Below are positions 18,976 to 27,827 of a DNA stretch of 64,000 nucleotides, one piece after another. The first letter of the stretch is position 1. The number at the start of each line of letters is the position of its first letter. The notes beneath the pieces are model-generated. The model worked only from the letters and a program-made list of their open reading frames with translations. It was not told the DNA's origin and made no database searches. Made by a program: the position numbers and the translations under genes. Origin of the DNA: Fimbriimonas sp. (lineage in GTDB: Bacteria; Armatimonadota; Fimbriimonadia; Fimbriimonadales; Fimbriimonadaceae); assembly GCA_031292555.1 (NCBI GenBank), contig JARLGV010000071.1:31827-95826 (forward strand), read 5' to 3'.

Positions 18976-19551
18976 CTAGTCTTTTAGTGTAGAGACATCC
19001 ATCTGTACGCGCAGGTCCTGAGTCACGAGTGGGTTGATCGATCCATCATATTGCCGATTTCTCTGGTTCGTTTTGGATTGGGTTCCAAACCTCTGGGGGC
19101 GTCCGATGCTGAGAAGGTACCGATCCTCGGTTTCGGCGGCCAGCGCCTTTGCCATCGGCTGGTCATAACTGAGCGCTATGATCGCCAGATCGTGGGCCAG
19201 AATCAGATCCTCGGAATGCTTGCTTCGACGCAAGATAGAGGCAGCATCATAGCAGTCCTGGCCACTCTGGATCGAACTCTCCAAGTACATTGTACGGACT
19301 CGGTCGATCCTATCTGCATCGTTCTCCACCAATTTCGCAGGAGAAAGCACGACCTGGCTGATACTTGGCCGATGGTCAAGCACCATCGCATCGTACAGCT
19401 TCGCTTGCACTGGATTTGATGCTGCTATGGGCGAGTGTTCACGATCCCGATATGTCCGTCCCTCGCTGGAACCGATCGCGGATAACGCCATGATGGCAGC
19501 CAAGCACCCCATGCAAATGGGCGCCGCGAATGAAACTAGACGACTTGTCAT
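18976..19551 (-). CDS. secreted protein of a conserved family (IGRPQ-FGTQ type, DUF6624-like)
   Basis: A 191-residue protein with an N-terminal signal (MTSRLVSFAAPICMGCLAAI). The centre has NDADRIDRVRTMYLES, then a helical segment with LAHDLAIIAL, ATEDR-like AETEDRYLLSIGRPQRFGTQ. That order of motifs recurs in an uncharacterised bacterial family that I know only as DUF6624-like hypothetical proteins. A good ribosome site (AGGAGAG, 8 nt before the ATG) fixes the start. A palindrome and a consensus -10 box lie just upstream. Function unknown. Confidence 0.65.
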   Translation of the reverse strand: MTSRLVSFAAPICMGCLAAIMALSAIGSSEGRTYRDREHSPIAASNPVQAKLYDAMVLDHRPSISQVVLSPAKLVENDADRIDRVRTMYLESSIQSGQDCYDAASILRRSKHSEDLILAHDLAIIALSYDQPMAKALAAETEDRYLLSIGRPQRFGTQSKTNQRNRQYDGSINPLVTQDLRVQMDVSTLKD

Positions 19552-19572
19552 ACAAACGCTCTCCTAATACTA

Positions 19573-19611
19573 AAGAACCAGTTCTTGGCGCCAAATCAGC
19601 CCAAGATTATA
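19573..19611 (-). promoter_or_regulatory. -10 box and 14-bp palindrome ahead of the secreted-protein gene
   Basis: On the minus strand TATAAT (complement of 19606-19611) is a perfect -10 box, without a good -35. Downstream of the expected start site lies AAGAAC-CA-GTTCTT (19573-19586), a perfect dyad ending 21 bp before the ATG at 19551. Its position would suit a repressor operator. Confidence 0.4.
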
Positions 19612-19635
19612 TTGGTCTTCACACTATACGAAGAG

Positions 19636-21132
19636 CTAGATCCCTGTGTTCCGGAATGTATCGCCGACATCCCAAACCGCCGCCCGTTCCTGCAGTTTCA
19701 TCGCCGGAGACGACACGTGACTGGCCGTAGTGAGGATCTGACACAACTCGGAAGGGGGCAAGCCTGGACGCCAACTCGAGAACTCCCGGTCCAAGAAGCC
19801 AGTATCGATATCCGCACTTCGAAAGCCTGGATGATCAAGCACATCGATCAGATACGCAATATTGGTGTTCACTCCCAGAATGTGGAAGTCGAGCAACGCC
19901 GTAATCAAGCGGTCGATTGTCGATGCACGAGTCTCTCCGTGAGCAATCACCTTCGCAAGAAGTGAATCGTAGAACCGAGGCACTACCTTACCAGGTCCAT
20001 AACCGCTGTCTACGCGAATTCCTGGACCCCTAGGCTCTGTCCAAGCTACGATCTTCCCGACCGAGGGCAGGAACCCGGCGGATGGGTCTTCTGCGACGAC
20101 GCGCGCCTCAATGGCATACCCTTGAATCGCGGTTCGGGCCGTCAGGCGTTCAAGATCCGTGAGCGATTCGCCGGAAGCGATTCGAAGCTGCCATCTGACT
20201 AGGTCCAATCCAGTCACTGCTTCAGTGACCGGATGTTCTACCTGAAGTCTAGTGTTTACTTCTAGAAAATAGAACTTACTTGCCACCTCATCGACCATGA
20301 ACTCAACCGTCGCCGCACCGACATAGTTGGCATAGGCGACGAGGCGCCTTGCCGACTCTGCCATCGCTTCCCACATCGGCGGGTTCGTGGACAGATATGG
20401 AGACGGCGCCTCCTCGATCAGTTTCTGATGTCGACGCTGAAGAGAGCACTCCCTTTCAAAGAGGCAACTTACGTTTCCCTTCGAATCCGCCAAGACCTGG
20501 ACTTCCACGTGGCGGGGGCGTTCGACGAGTTTTTCCACCATCATGGTTCCGTCGCCGAACGCATTTCTGGCCTCCTCAGATGCCATCGTCAGCATCGCGT
20601 CGAACTGGCTTGGGTCGTGCAGGGCCCGCATGCCGCGCCCTCCTCCGCCGGCAGATGCCTTCAACATGATGGGATAGCCGATTTCAAGGGCGGCACTCTT
20701 TAGGGTCTCCACCGACGCTTGAGGGTCGTAGCAGCCAGGTACGATCGGCGCTCCGACTTGAACGGCGATCGCCTTGGCGTCGGACTTTGAGCCGAGCATC
20801 CTCATCGCCGACGCAGATGGCCCAACGAACACAAGGCCAGCTTCGATGCATGCCTCCGCAAATGCTGGACGCTCCGCCAAGAAGCCATATCCGGGATGGA
20901 TAGCGTCTGCGCCCGTGGCGTGTGCCGCTTCGATGATACGCCCGATGTTCAGGTAGCTTGCCGACGGCTCCGGACCGCCAATGCAGACCGATTCATCGGC
21001 CATTGCAGTGTGAATGGCGTCCAGATCGGCTTCGCTGGTGACGGCAACCGATCGAATGCCCATTTCTCTTGCGGCGCGAATGACCCGAACTGCAATCTCG
21101 CCCCGGTTTGCGACCAACAGTTTTCGGATCAT
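19636..21132 (-). CDS. acyl-CoA carboxylase biotin carboxylase subunit, without biotin-carrier domain
   Basis: A 498-residue ATP-grasp biotin carboxylase. It starts with the N-terminal Rossmann strand LLVANRGEIAVRVIRAA and has the glycine-rich ATP lid ASAGGGGRGM, the HVEVQVLAD strand, ERECSLQRRHQK and the active-site segment EVNTRLQVEHPVTE. The C-terminal part (GVNTNIAYLIDVLDHPGFR, then DTGFLDRE) resembles methylcrotonyl- or propionyl-CoA carboxylase alpha chains more than AccC. Those alpha chains run to about 650 residues and end in a biotinyl domain with A-M-K-M; here the chain stops at 498 with no such domain. It is translationally coupled (ATGA) to an enoyl-CoA hydratase, the order seen in leucine-degradation (liu) operons. 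Confidence 0.85.
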   Translation of the reverse strand: MIRKLLVANRGEIAVRVIRAAREMGIRSVAVTSEADLDAIHTAMADESVCIGGPEPSASYLNIGRIIEAAHATGADAIHPGYGFLAERPAFAEACIEAGLVFVGPSASAMRMLGSKSDAKAIAVQVGAPIVPGCYDPQASVETLKSAALEIGYPIMLKASAGGGGRGMRALHDPSQFDAMLTMASEEARNAFGDGTMMVEKLVERPRHVEVQVLADSKGNVSCLFERECSLQRRHQKLIEEAPSPYLSTNPPMWEAMAESARRLVAYANYVGAATVEFMVDEVASKFYFLEVNTRLQVEHPVTEAVTGLDLVRWQLRIASGESLTDLERLTARTAIQGYAIEARVVAEDPSAGFLPSVGKIVAWTEPRGPGIRVDSGYGPGKVVPRFYDSLLAKVIAHGETRASTIDRLITALLDFHILGVNTNIAYLIDVLDHPGFRSADIDTGFLDREFSSWRPGLPPSELCQILTTASHVSSPAMKLQERAAVWDVGDTFRNTGI

Positions 21133-21884
21133 GGCGACACCGCGTACCGGGCGGGACGCCGCTCCAGAAAGGCCGAAACGCCTTCTCTTGCTTCATCGGT
21201 CGAACGGATCTTCGCGAGTAGCCTGGCCGACTCCTCCAACGATAGCGGAGGATTCTGGGCTATCCGCTTCGCTTCAGACACCGCTTTCGGTCCGGCCGCC
21301 AAGATAGCCTTCACTCGCCTTTCCACCGCGAAGGCTAGATCGGCATGAACGACCATGTCGTGGATCAACCCGATATGCAACGCGCGTTCGGCATTGAACA
21401 ACTCTCCCGTCGTGAAAAGCGACCGGGCATGGCCTGCACCAATCTTCTGGATTACGAAGGGCGAAATGGTTGCCGGTACAAGACCCAAGCGCACCTCGCT
21501 AAACGCGAACTGGGCATCGGAGGCCGCGACTGCGACATCGGCGGCCGCGACCAAGCCGCAACCGCCACCAAAGGTGGCGCCGTGAATCTTCGCAACGATT
21601 GGAACCGGACACTCCAGCATGGATTGAAACACCCAAGCAAGGCGGAACGCGTCCTCGTAGTTCTGTTCCTCGGTATAGGCGGCCACTCGGCGCATATAGT
21701 TCAAGTCACCACCTGCACAAAATGACAGCCCGTCGCCGGCAAGCACGACCACGCGCGTCGGTTCTGCGACCGTCGTAAAGGTCTCGTAGAGGTCTTGGAT
21801 CAGCTCTTCGTCCAGAGCGTTCCGAACATCCGGCCTCTCGAGAGTGACATAGAGAACGGGACCGTTCGACTCCACTCTGAGCAT
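21129..21884 (-). CDS. enoyl-CoA hydratase/isomerase family protein (possible methylglutaconyl-CoA hydratase)
   Basis: A crotonase-fold protein of about 251 residues. The first oxyanion-hole segment is LSFCAGGDLNYMR and the second is KIHGATFGGGCGLVAAADV, followed by the catalytic Glu region FSEVRLGLVPATISPFVI. The start at the ATG 21884 places the usual first strand (VLYVTLERPDVRNAL) correctly; a longer upstream frame exists without family similarity. Its last bases overlap the start of the carboxylase gene, so both are made together. In leucine breakdown the hydratase and carboxylase alpha subunit are neighbours, which fits this pair; no beta subunit gene is in the window. Confidence 0.85.
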   Translation of the reverse strand: MLRVESNGPVLYVTLERPDVRNALDEELIQDLYETFTTVAEPTRVVVLAGDGLSFCAGGDLNYMRRVAAYTEEQNYEDAFRLAWVFQSMLECPVPIVAKIHGATFGGGCGLVAAADVAVAASDAQFAFSEVRLGLVPATISPFVIQKIGAGHARSLFTTGELFNAERALHIGLIHDMVVHADLAFAVERRVKAILAAGPKAVSEAKRIAQNPPLSLEESARLLAKIRSTDEAREGVSAFLERRPARYAVSP

Positions 21885-21966
21885 GAATGGCAGTATGGCA
21901 CGACCGCTGTGTGGCAGAATCGATGTCGAAACGAATCCGGGACTGCGATACCGGAGCCGACCGCCG

Positions 21967-22485
21967 ATGATCCAAAGCAACGTCTATCAAATCACCCGAA
22001 CCGAACTTGCGCGCCTTGCAAGCGAAGAGTATCTGGCCCAGTTCTGGTGGTTTGTCGCCGCAGTGCCGGCCTTTGGTCTCGTCGCCATCATCTTCGCCGA
22101 CGGCGCACTAAGAGTCATCGGAGGAATGGCGGTGCTTTGGCCCTTCTCAATTCCTGCTCGTTCGGTCGTTTCGACATCGAAGTCGAGCCGGCTATTCAAC
22201 GCTGGATGCCATGTCGAACTGTCCGATGGCCAGATTCGCTTCATCGGTGAATACCGCAATGGCAAACGACTTCGTTACACGGTAGAACTTGATCGAATCA
22301 AGGAGGTCCGCCATCGGCGGGACATGCTGCTGGTACGCACCCGACTACCGGGGTTCCTGCCGATACGGGCAAACGCATTCGCCACTGAGACCGACCGGAA
22401 TGCGTTCATTTCCGAAATCGAAGCCTCGATCGCCGCGCGCGGAGAAGAGCCTGCTGTGAGCGGCGACCAAGGCGCGCCTGGCTAG
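21967..22485 (+). CDS. YcxB-like small membrane protein (two TM helices, PH-like domain)
   Basis: A 172-residue protein starting at the ATG 21967. Two hydrophobic helices (about residues 24-65) are followed by a beta-rich C-terminal domain (RLYTVELDRIKEVRHRRDMLLVRT-like pattern ending in PIRANAF). This two-helix plus compact beta-domain layout is that of YcxB-like proteins. Function in the family is unknown. A protein with the same layout is at 42.6-43.0 kb. It diverges from the hydratase gene. Confidence 0.65.
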   Translation: MIQSNVYQITRTELARLASEEYLAQFWWFVAAVPAFGLVAIIFADGALRVIGGMAVLWPFSIPARSVVSTSKSSRLFNAGCHVELSDGQIRFIGEYRNGKRLRYTVELDRIKEVRHRRDMLLVRTRLPGFLPIRANAFATETDRNAFISEIEASIAARGEEPAVSGDQGAPG

Positions 22486-22505
22486 TCTCCTTGCCGCGAA
22501 GCGAC

Positions 22506-25205
22506 CTAAGGACCGTCGATCTGCTTCAGAAGGGGGATATCGTCCGTCACCCACGGTTCCGGCTTGGCGTTCTTGAGGTAGACGTCCAAGAAGTGCCTTA
22601 CTCGGTGGGCATAGTCAAGCTGATTCGCCCGCTTAGCCAGTCCGTGATTTTCGCCCGCGTATAGGAGCATGACCGCCGGCTTGCCCATCCGGCGAAGTGT
22701 ATTGTACAAATATTGCCCCTGGTGCCAGTCCACTGCTCCGTCTTGATCGCCAAACGTGAACAGGATCGGTGTCGTCCGTTTGGCCGATTGCCATACGGGC
22801 GAATTGTCGAAATAGACTTTCGGATCCTCCCAGAACGGAACCTCCATGCGGCCCTGGCTGGTTTCGAAAATCTGCTGGTCCGTCATGCCCGAGTTCCAAT
22901 AGAAGCTGTTGTACATGCTCGTCAATTCGCTTAGCGGCGCCCCCGCCACTCCGACGGCGAACGCCTTGCTGACGGTCGTCACGAAGGCGGTTTCGTAGGC
23001 GCCCCACGAATGCCCCATCAAGCCGATCTTTGTGCTGTCAACCCCGACGTGCTTGGCCAGCACCGCATCTACGGCCGGTTCGAGGCAATCAAGCGCCGAC
23101 TTGCCGGGGTTTCGGGGCCGGTAAGCGATGTCGGGCAGGAATACGAAGTAGCCGTTCTGCGATAGGACCTGAGGGTTGTAGGCGCTCCGATCGACAGGCC
23201 CGACATAGGCGTGCAGGTTGTTGCTCTCCCTTTCATAGATGTACGTCACCATCGGATAGGTGCGTCCTTTGACGTAGTCTGCCGGGTAGATCAGGGCGCC
23301 TTGTAGTTCCTTCCCCCAACGGCTCTTGTAGGTGACAAGTTCCGATTTGCCCCATGCGAAGTTCGCCTGCTGCGGATTGGTCTTGCTCTCCGGCTTGCTT
23401 TGGCTCATCTCGGTGTTGGTCAGAAAGAGGTTGGGAGACTTCTCGAATGAACCCATTGTGAAGATCATCCGGTCGACGTCTTTGGCCTTGATCAGGCTTC
23501 CGATCGCCGCGTTATCTATGATCAGCATCTTGCCCTTGCCTTTAGAATCGCACTTGTAGAAGCCGGATGCCTTGAGGTCGTCGTCGAAGGCACTGAAGTA
23601 GAAGGGATTCTGAAGGCTAGGTCCATCCTCGGGGTGATCGGGCTGGACCAAGCGGAAGATCTCGTGGTCCTTCCGACCATTGGTAAGGGGCGTCGCTGAA
23701 TTCACAACCGTCCGGAAAAGCGTGCAGTCGTATTTGTCCTCAAGAACGACGCCGTCGTCGTTCGCCAGCCAGATTGGTGGCGCCACCGGAGGCTTTTCGG
23801 GAACTGTGTGGTCATCGTCCACATCGTCGAACGGCTCGTGAATGTCGCCAGTCATGTTGAGCTTCTTGTCGCCAGCAATGTCGTAGAGCCACCAGTTTCG
23901 GCGCTCGAAGTAGGCGATGTACTTGCCCTTTCGCGACGGAGCCGGGGTCCATTGGGTCCGCTCCACCATCTTCGTTCTGTGACCGGTGTGAGTATTGACC
24001 ACGACGACGTCGCGATAGGTGATGCCGTTGCTAACCGGATTCTGATAGGGCGTCGGATCGATCACCACGGCATTGTCGAATCCGTAGAGCAGCGAGGCGG
24101 ACTGCACCTTCCCGTCGGAGATGGTCTGAAGCTCGTTCAACTTCGGATGCCAAACCCAAAGCGCGGTTTTCAACTTGTCCTGACCTGCTTGAACCTTTTG
24201 CTGAGGGATGGCGCGAACCGCCTTGGTGTTCCAGATCTCCACGCCTGGCTTGTCTTCCGGCTTCCCCTGAGGCTTCTTCTTGTCCTTCCAGTCAACGACG
24301 CCAAAGGCGGCGGCGGAACCGTCCTCATTCAATTGAAAGGCTCCAAACTCGGCAATTCGGCTGCTCTTCGGGAAACCGACCTGTTTCGATGGGTCCAAGG
24401 AAATGTATGTCGGATGTGGATTGTGCAGGTCGGACACGATAACCGCCACATTCGCATCGCCATCCTTCTTCTCGTCGACGGTTCCGATCAGGAACGCCAG
24501 GACGTCAGCCTTACGAGCCCAGGTCAGGTCATAGACATTCTCCTTGCCCCAGGCAAGGGTTCGAAGCACCTGAGTTGCTGGATCGTAGAGTTGAACGCCC
24601 TTTTCGCCGTTATCGCCTCGAATGGAAAAGGCGAGCAACGTCCCTGAATCGTTCGGCGTCGCCATGGCGACATTTCCGATGGTAAGCATGTCGCCGTTTG
24701 CGAGGTTGATGCACTCAACGTCGCCGCCCGCATCCGGCCTCGACTCGCCCCGGTACCGGATCAGAACTAGGGTTCGGCTGCCCTTAAGAAAGTGAAATGA
24801 CTGGACAGCTTCGAAAACCCGGTCGACGCCCGTGCTCAGATTCTTGAGAGCGAACTTCGTCACAACGGGCTTCTTCTCCTCGGCGAGCTTGTCAGCCTCC
24901 TTTTTCGAGGGACCGATCAGGTAACCGCACCACTTTGAGTCGTCCGAGAACTGAGCGCCGACTCCACTTGGCACGTCGGTTCGCTCCGGCCCATCGCTGT
25001 TCTTCAAGACCAATCGAATCTCGCCGTCGACCCGCGGAAGCTGGTACGTGAGCCAGTGACCGTCGTTACTGATCTGCTGACCTACAAGTGCCTCCCATTG
25101 CCCGAAGTCCTCCGGCTTCAGTGTTCGCTTGACTTGCCCCATCGAGCAGGCAATCAGGCCTCCGGCCAAGGCAACGACAAGAATTCTTACGGGTGTTCGC
25201 GACAT
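22506..25205 (-). CDS. prolyl-oligopeptidase (S9) family serine peptidase
   Basis: An 899-residue exported peptidase with a seven-bladed propeller-like first part (residues about 30-600) and an alpha/beta-hydrolase catalytic domain at the end. The nucleophile elbow is GLMGHSWGAYET, slightly different from the usual GHSWGGY. The acid is in FGDQDGAVDW and the His in GENHGLAK. The N-terminus MSRTPVRILVVALAGGLIACSMG carries a possible lipobox (LIAC), so it may be a lipoprotein. Such enzymes cut short peptides in the periplasm or outside. It diverges from the metalloprotease gene. Confidence 0.9.
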   Translation of the reverse strand: MSRTPVRILVVALAGGLIACSMGQVKRTLKPEDFGQWEALVGQQISNDGHWLTYQLPRVDGEIRLVLKNSDGPERTDVPSGVGAQFSDDSKWCGYLIGPSKKEADKLAEEKKPVVTKFALKNLSTGVDRVFEAVQSFHFLKGSRTLVLIRYRGESRPDAGGDVECINLANGDMLTIGNVAMATPNDSGTLLAFSIRGDNGEKGVQLYDPATQVLRTLAWGKENVYDLTWARKADVLAFLIGTVDEKKDGDANVAVIVSDLHNPHPTYISLDPSKQVGFPKSSRIAEFGAFQLNEDGSAAAFGVVDWKDKKKPQGKPEDKPGVEIWNTKAVRAIPQQKVQAGQDKLKTALWVWHPKLNELQTISDGKVQSASLLYGFDNAVVIDPTPYQNPVSNGITYRDVVVVNTHTGHRTKMVERTQWTPAPSRKGKYIAYFERRNWWLYDIAGDKKLNMTGDIHEPFDDVDDDHTVPEKPPVAPPIWLANDDGVVLEDKYDCTLFRTVVNSATPLTNGRKDHEIFRLVQPDHPEDGPSLQNPFYFSAFDDDLKASGFYKCDSKGKGKMLIIDNAAIGSLIKAKDVDRMIFTMGSFEKSPNLFLTNTEMSQSKPESKTNPQQANFAWGKSELVTYKSRWGKELQGALIYPADYVKGRTYPMVTYIYERESNNLHAYVGPVDRSAYNPQVLSQNGYFVFLPDIAYRPRNPGKSALDCLEPAVDAVLAKHVGVDSTKIGLMGHSWGAYETAFVTTVSKAFAVGVAGAPLSELTSMYNSFYWNSGMTDQQIFETSQGRMEVPFWEDPKVYFDNSPVWQSAKRTTPILFTFGDQDGAVDWHQGQYLYNTLRRMGKPAVMLLYAGENHGLAKRANQLDYAHRVRHFLDVYLKNAKPEPWVTDDIPLLKQIDGP

Positions 25206-25257
25206 GACAGCTTGGTTACGCTACCATATCCCAGTGATACGGACAAGTAAGGCGGAT

Positions 25258-25280
25258 GAGTTTGCCTCCCAGGCAAACTC
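25258..25280. promoter_or_regulatory. 10-bp perfect hairpin in the metalloprotease leader
   Basis: GAGTTTGCCT and AGGCAAACTC form a perfect 10-bp stem around a CCC loop, ending 24 bp before the start at 25305. It lies between two divergent peptidase genes. It may be a leader RNA structure or an operator dyad; there is no T tract. Confidence 0.45.
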
Positions 25281-25304
25281 CCGTTCCTGTCCACCAAAAC
25301 GACT

Positions 25305-27815
25305 ATGACTCCTTCCTTGCGCACGCCCGCGATTGTCGCCCTCATCCTTTGCGTTCATGCCGCCGGTGCGGTTCAGGACCCACCGTCATCCATGGGGCAA
25401 GAACCCGGGAAGCCCGGATCTCTCCGCAAATACGCAGACATCGTGACCAAAGACGCCGTGTCCCAAACCGGCATGTTCAAAGTGCATAGGATCGACGACC
25501 GAGTGCTCTTCGAGATCCCTCCAACGATGATGGGTCGCGACCTTCTGTGGCAAACCGAAGTCGCCGAGCTCCCTCAGAACGTCGGCTATCCCGGCACGGC
25601 GGCAGGCTCGCGCGTCGTTACTTTCACCCGGCGAAAGAACAAAATCTACTTGCGCAATGTCGACTTCTCGATGCGAACCGAGGCAGACGGCGCCCGTAAG
25701 GTCGCGATCGACGCCAATTCAGTCCAACCAATTCTAATGGCGTTCGAGGTCCAGACGGAGAATGGAGACAAGTCGGCGGTAATCGACGTGTCCAATCTCT
25801 TCACGAGCGACCCGCAGGACTTTTCCGTGCGAGAGGCAATCGGCACGGCTGGAGCCGACCCGTCCCGCTCCTACATCGACCGAGTGAAGGCGTTTCCCGA
25901 CAACATCGAAGTCCGATCCTTCCTTACGTTTGGCGCAGGGATGCCCAGCTTCAGTATGTTCGGTCCGGCCAGGGGCGGGAGTTCCAGCGCCATCAGCGCG
26001 ACCGTCCACTACAGCATCGTCCTCCTTCCAGAGAAGCCCATGATGGGCCGACTGAAAGATAGTCGGATCGGATACTTCACGAGCGCATTTACTGAGTACG
26101 GCCGCAAAGAGAACCGACCCATTCAGCGCGAGTACATCGACCGATTTCGACTCGTAAAAAAGTTCCCGAACCTACCGGTTTCCGACCCGATCAAGCCGAT
26201 CGTGTTCTACTTGAGCCGAGAAGTACCCGAGAAGTGGCGACCTTATCTGAAGAAGGCGGTGGAAGACTGGCGCCCTGCGTTTGAAACCGCCGGGTTCTCA
26301 AACGCCATTTCCTGCCTCGATGCGCCGACTCCGCTAGACGATCCAAACTGGGATCCAGAGGATGTTCGCTATTCGGTCATTCGATGGGCACCCTCAACGA
26401 CCCAAAATGCGATGGGGCCCTCTATTCAGGACCCACGAAGCTCAGAGACGATCTCCGCCCACATCATCGTTTGGGACAACGTCGTGGAACTCGTCGAGGC
26501 GTGGTATTTCTCACAGGCCGCCGCGGTAGACCCCGCGGCTCGCCACCTTCCATTGTCCGACGAACTGATGGGCACGCTTCTGCGCTACGTGGTTGCCCAC
26601 GAAGTGGGCCACACGCTTGGGCTCGAACATAACTTCAAGGCAAGCTCGGCGTATTCGATCGCCCAACTTCGCGATCCCAAATTCACGTCCGAGCATGGCG
26701 TCGCCGCATCGATCATGAGCTACTCCCGTTACAACTACGTGACGCAGCCAGGCGACGGTGTGAAGCAGTTGATCGGCATGATCGGACCTTACGACAAATT
26801 CGCGATCCACTACGGCTATGCGCCGATCCCCTCCGCCAAGAACCCCGACGATGAGAAGCCCACCCTCGATCGATGGCTCTCGGAGCAAGTGACTAACCCT
26901 TGGGTCCGATTCGGCAATTACCGCTACCCTGAAGATCCCACCACCGAATCGGAGCGGATCGGCGACGACTCGGTCGAGGCGGCTCGACTGGGTCTGCTGA
27001 ATATCGACCGCATCGCCAGGAACTATCTTCTGGAGGCAGGCACGAAATACGGAGAAGACTACAGCAGATTGGCCTCTCTGCTCTCGGCGCTCAGAAACCA
27101 ACGCCTTACTGAACTCTTTCACGTATCCGACCTCGTAGGAGGCGTCGTCGAAACGGACTATCACTCGGGAAGGGGATCGGACGTTTTCCGCCCGGTTCCT
27201 GCCGAGCAGCAGGCAAAGGCAGTTAAGTTCATCGCCGATGTCGGCTTTCATATCGCCTCCGACCTTTACCAGCCCGCCATTCTCAACCGTATTCAGCCGG
27301 ATGGAAACGTGTCTCTCGTGAATTCAGACCAGCAGATCATGCTCTCGTCTCTTCTCTCGTCGAGCGTCGTGCGACGGCTCCTGGACAACGAGGCGCTGAA
27401 CGGGACCAAGGCATATCGCGTGTCGCAGCTAGTTGCTGACGTGACCAATGGCGTCTGGACTGAGTTGGCGGCGTCTCGCGTGAGCGTAGATATCTATCGC
27501 CGAGCCCTGCAGCGGTCCTATCTGGACACCTTCGACGCCAAGATCAACGGTTCGCAGAAGGACGAGCTGCGTCTCTATGCGAAGGACGCATTGAAGGGGC
27601 TGACTTCAAAGATCGACCATGCGATTGCCAGATCCTCGGACAAAATCACTTCTCTCCATCTGGCCGACTGCCGGAAACAAATCGAATCTATTTTGCTCGG
27701 CAAGACCAACCGTTCGAGCCAGTCAATTCCCCAGATGTTCAGCCCGTTCGGAGCCGCCATCGACCCGCGACAGTGCCGTTTGATGCCGCCGATACCGCCG
27801 CTGCCGAGAGAGTGA
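25305..27815 (+). CDS. zinc-dependent metalloprotease (DUF4953/DUF5117 type)
   Basis: An 836-residue secreted metalloprotease. The signal peptide is hydrophobic to about residue 22 (TPAIVALILCVHAAGAV). An N-terminal domain of about 400 residues precedes the long metzincin-like zinc motif HEVGHTLGLEHNF, in the context VVAHEVGHTLGLEHNFKASS; the Met-turn candidate is SIMSYSRYN. This is the pattern of a large uncharacterised family annotated zinc-dependent metalloprotease in Bacteroidetes and related groups. It ends 12 bp from the convergent nadE gene. Confidence 0.88.
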   Translation: MTPSLRTPAIVALILCVHAAGAVQDPPSSMGQEPGKPGSLRKYADIVTKDAVSQTGMFKVHRIDDRVLFEIPPTMMGRDLLWQTEVAELPQNVGYPGTAAGSRVVTFTRRKNKIYLRNVDFSMRTEADGARKVAIDANSVQPILMAFEVQTENGDKSAVIDVSNLFTSDPQDFSVREAIGTAGADPSRSYIDRVKAFPDNIEVRSFLTFGAGMPSFSMFGPARGGSSSAISATVHYSIVLLPEKPMMGRLKDSRIGYFTSAFTEYGRKENRPIQREYIDRFRLVKKFPNLPVSDPIKPIVFYLSREVPEKWRPYLKKAVEDWRPAFETAGFSNAISCLDAPTPLDDPNWDPEDVRYSVIRWAPSTTQNAMGPSIQDPRSSETISAHIIVWDNVVELVEAWYFSQAAAVDPAARHLPLSDELMGTLLRYVVAHEVGHTLGLEHNFKASSAYSIAQLRDPKFTSEHGVAASIMSYSRYNYVTQPGDGVKQLIGMIGPYDKFAIHYGYAPIPSAKNPDDEKPTLDRWLSEQVTNPWVRFGNYRYPEDPTTESERIGDDSVEAARLGLLNIDRIARNYLLEAGTKYGEDYSRLASLLSALRNQRLTELFHVSDLVGGVVETDYHSGRGSDVFRPVPAEQQAKAVKFIADVGFHIASDLYQPAILNRIQPDGNVSLVNSDQQIMLSSLLSSSVVRRLLDNEALNGTKAYRVSQLVADVTNGVWTELAASRVSVDIYRRALQRSYLDTFDAKINGSQKDELRLYAKDALKGLTSKIDHAIARSSDKITSLHLADCRKQIESILLGKTNRSSQSIPQMFSPFGAAIDPRQCRLMPPIPPLPRE

Positions 27816-27827
27816 AGTGGCTAGGCG

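Noticed and set aside
20349..20703. Plus-strand frames inside the carboxylase gene
   Set aside because: Antisense shadows of the ATP-grasp core.
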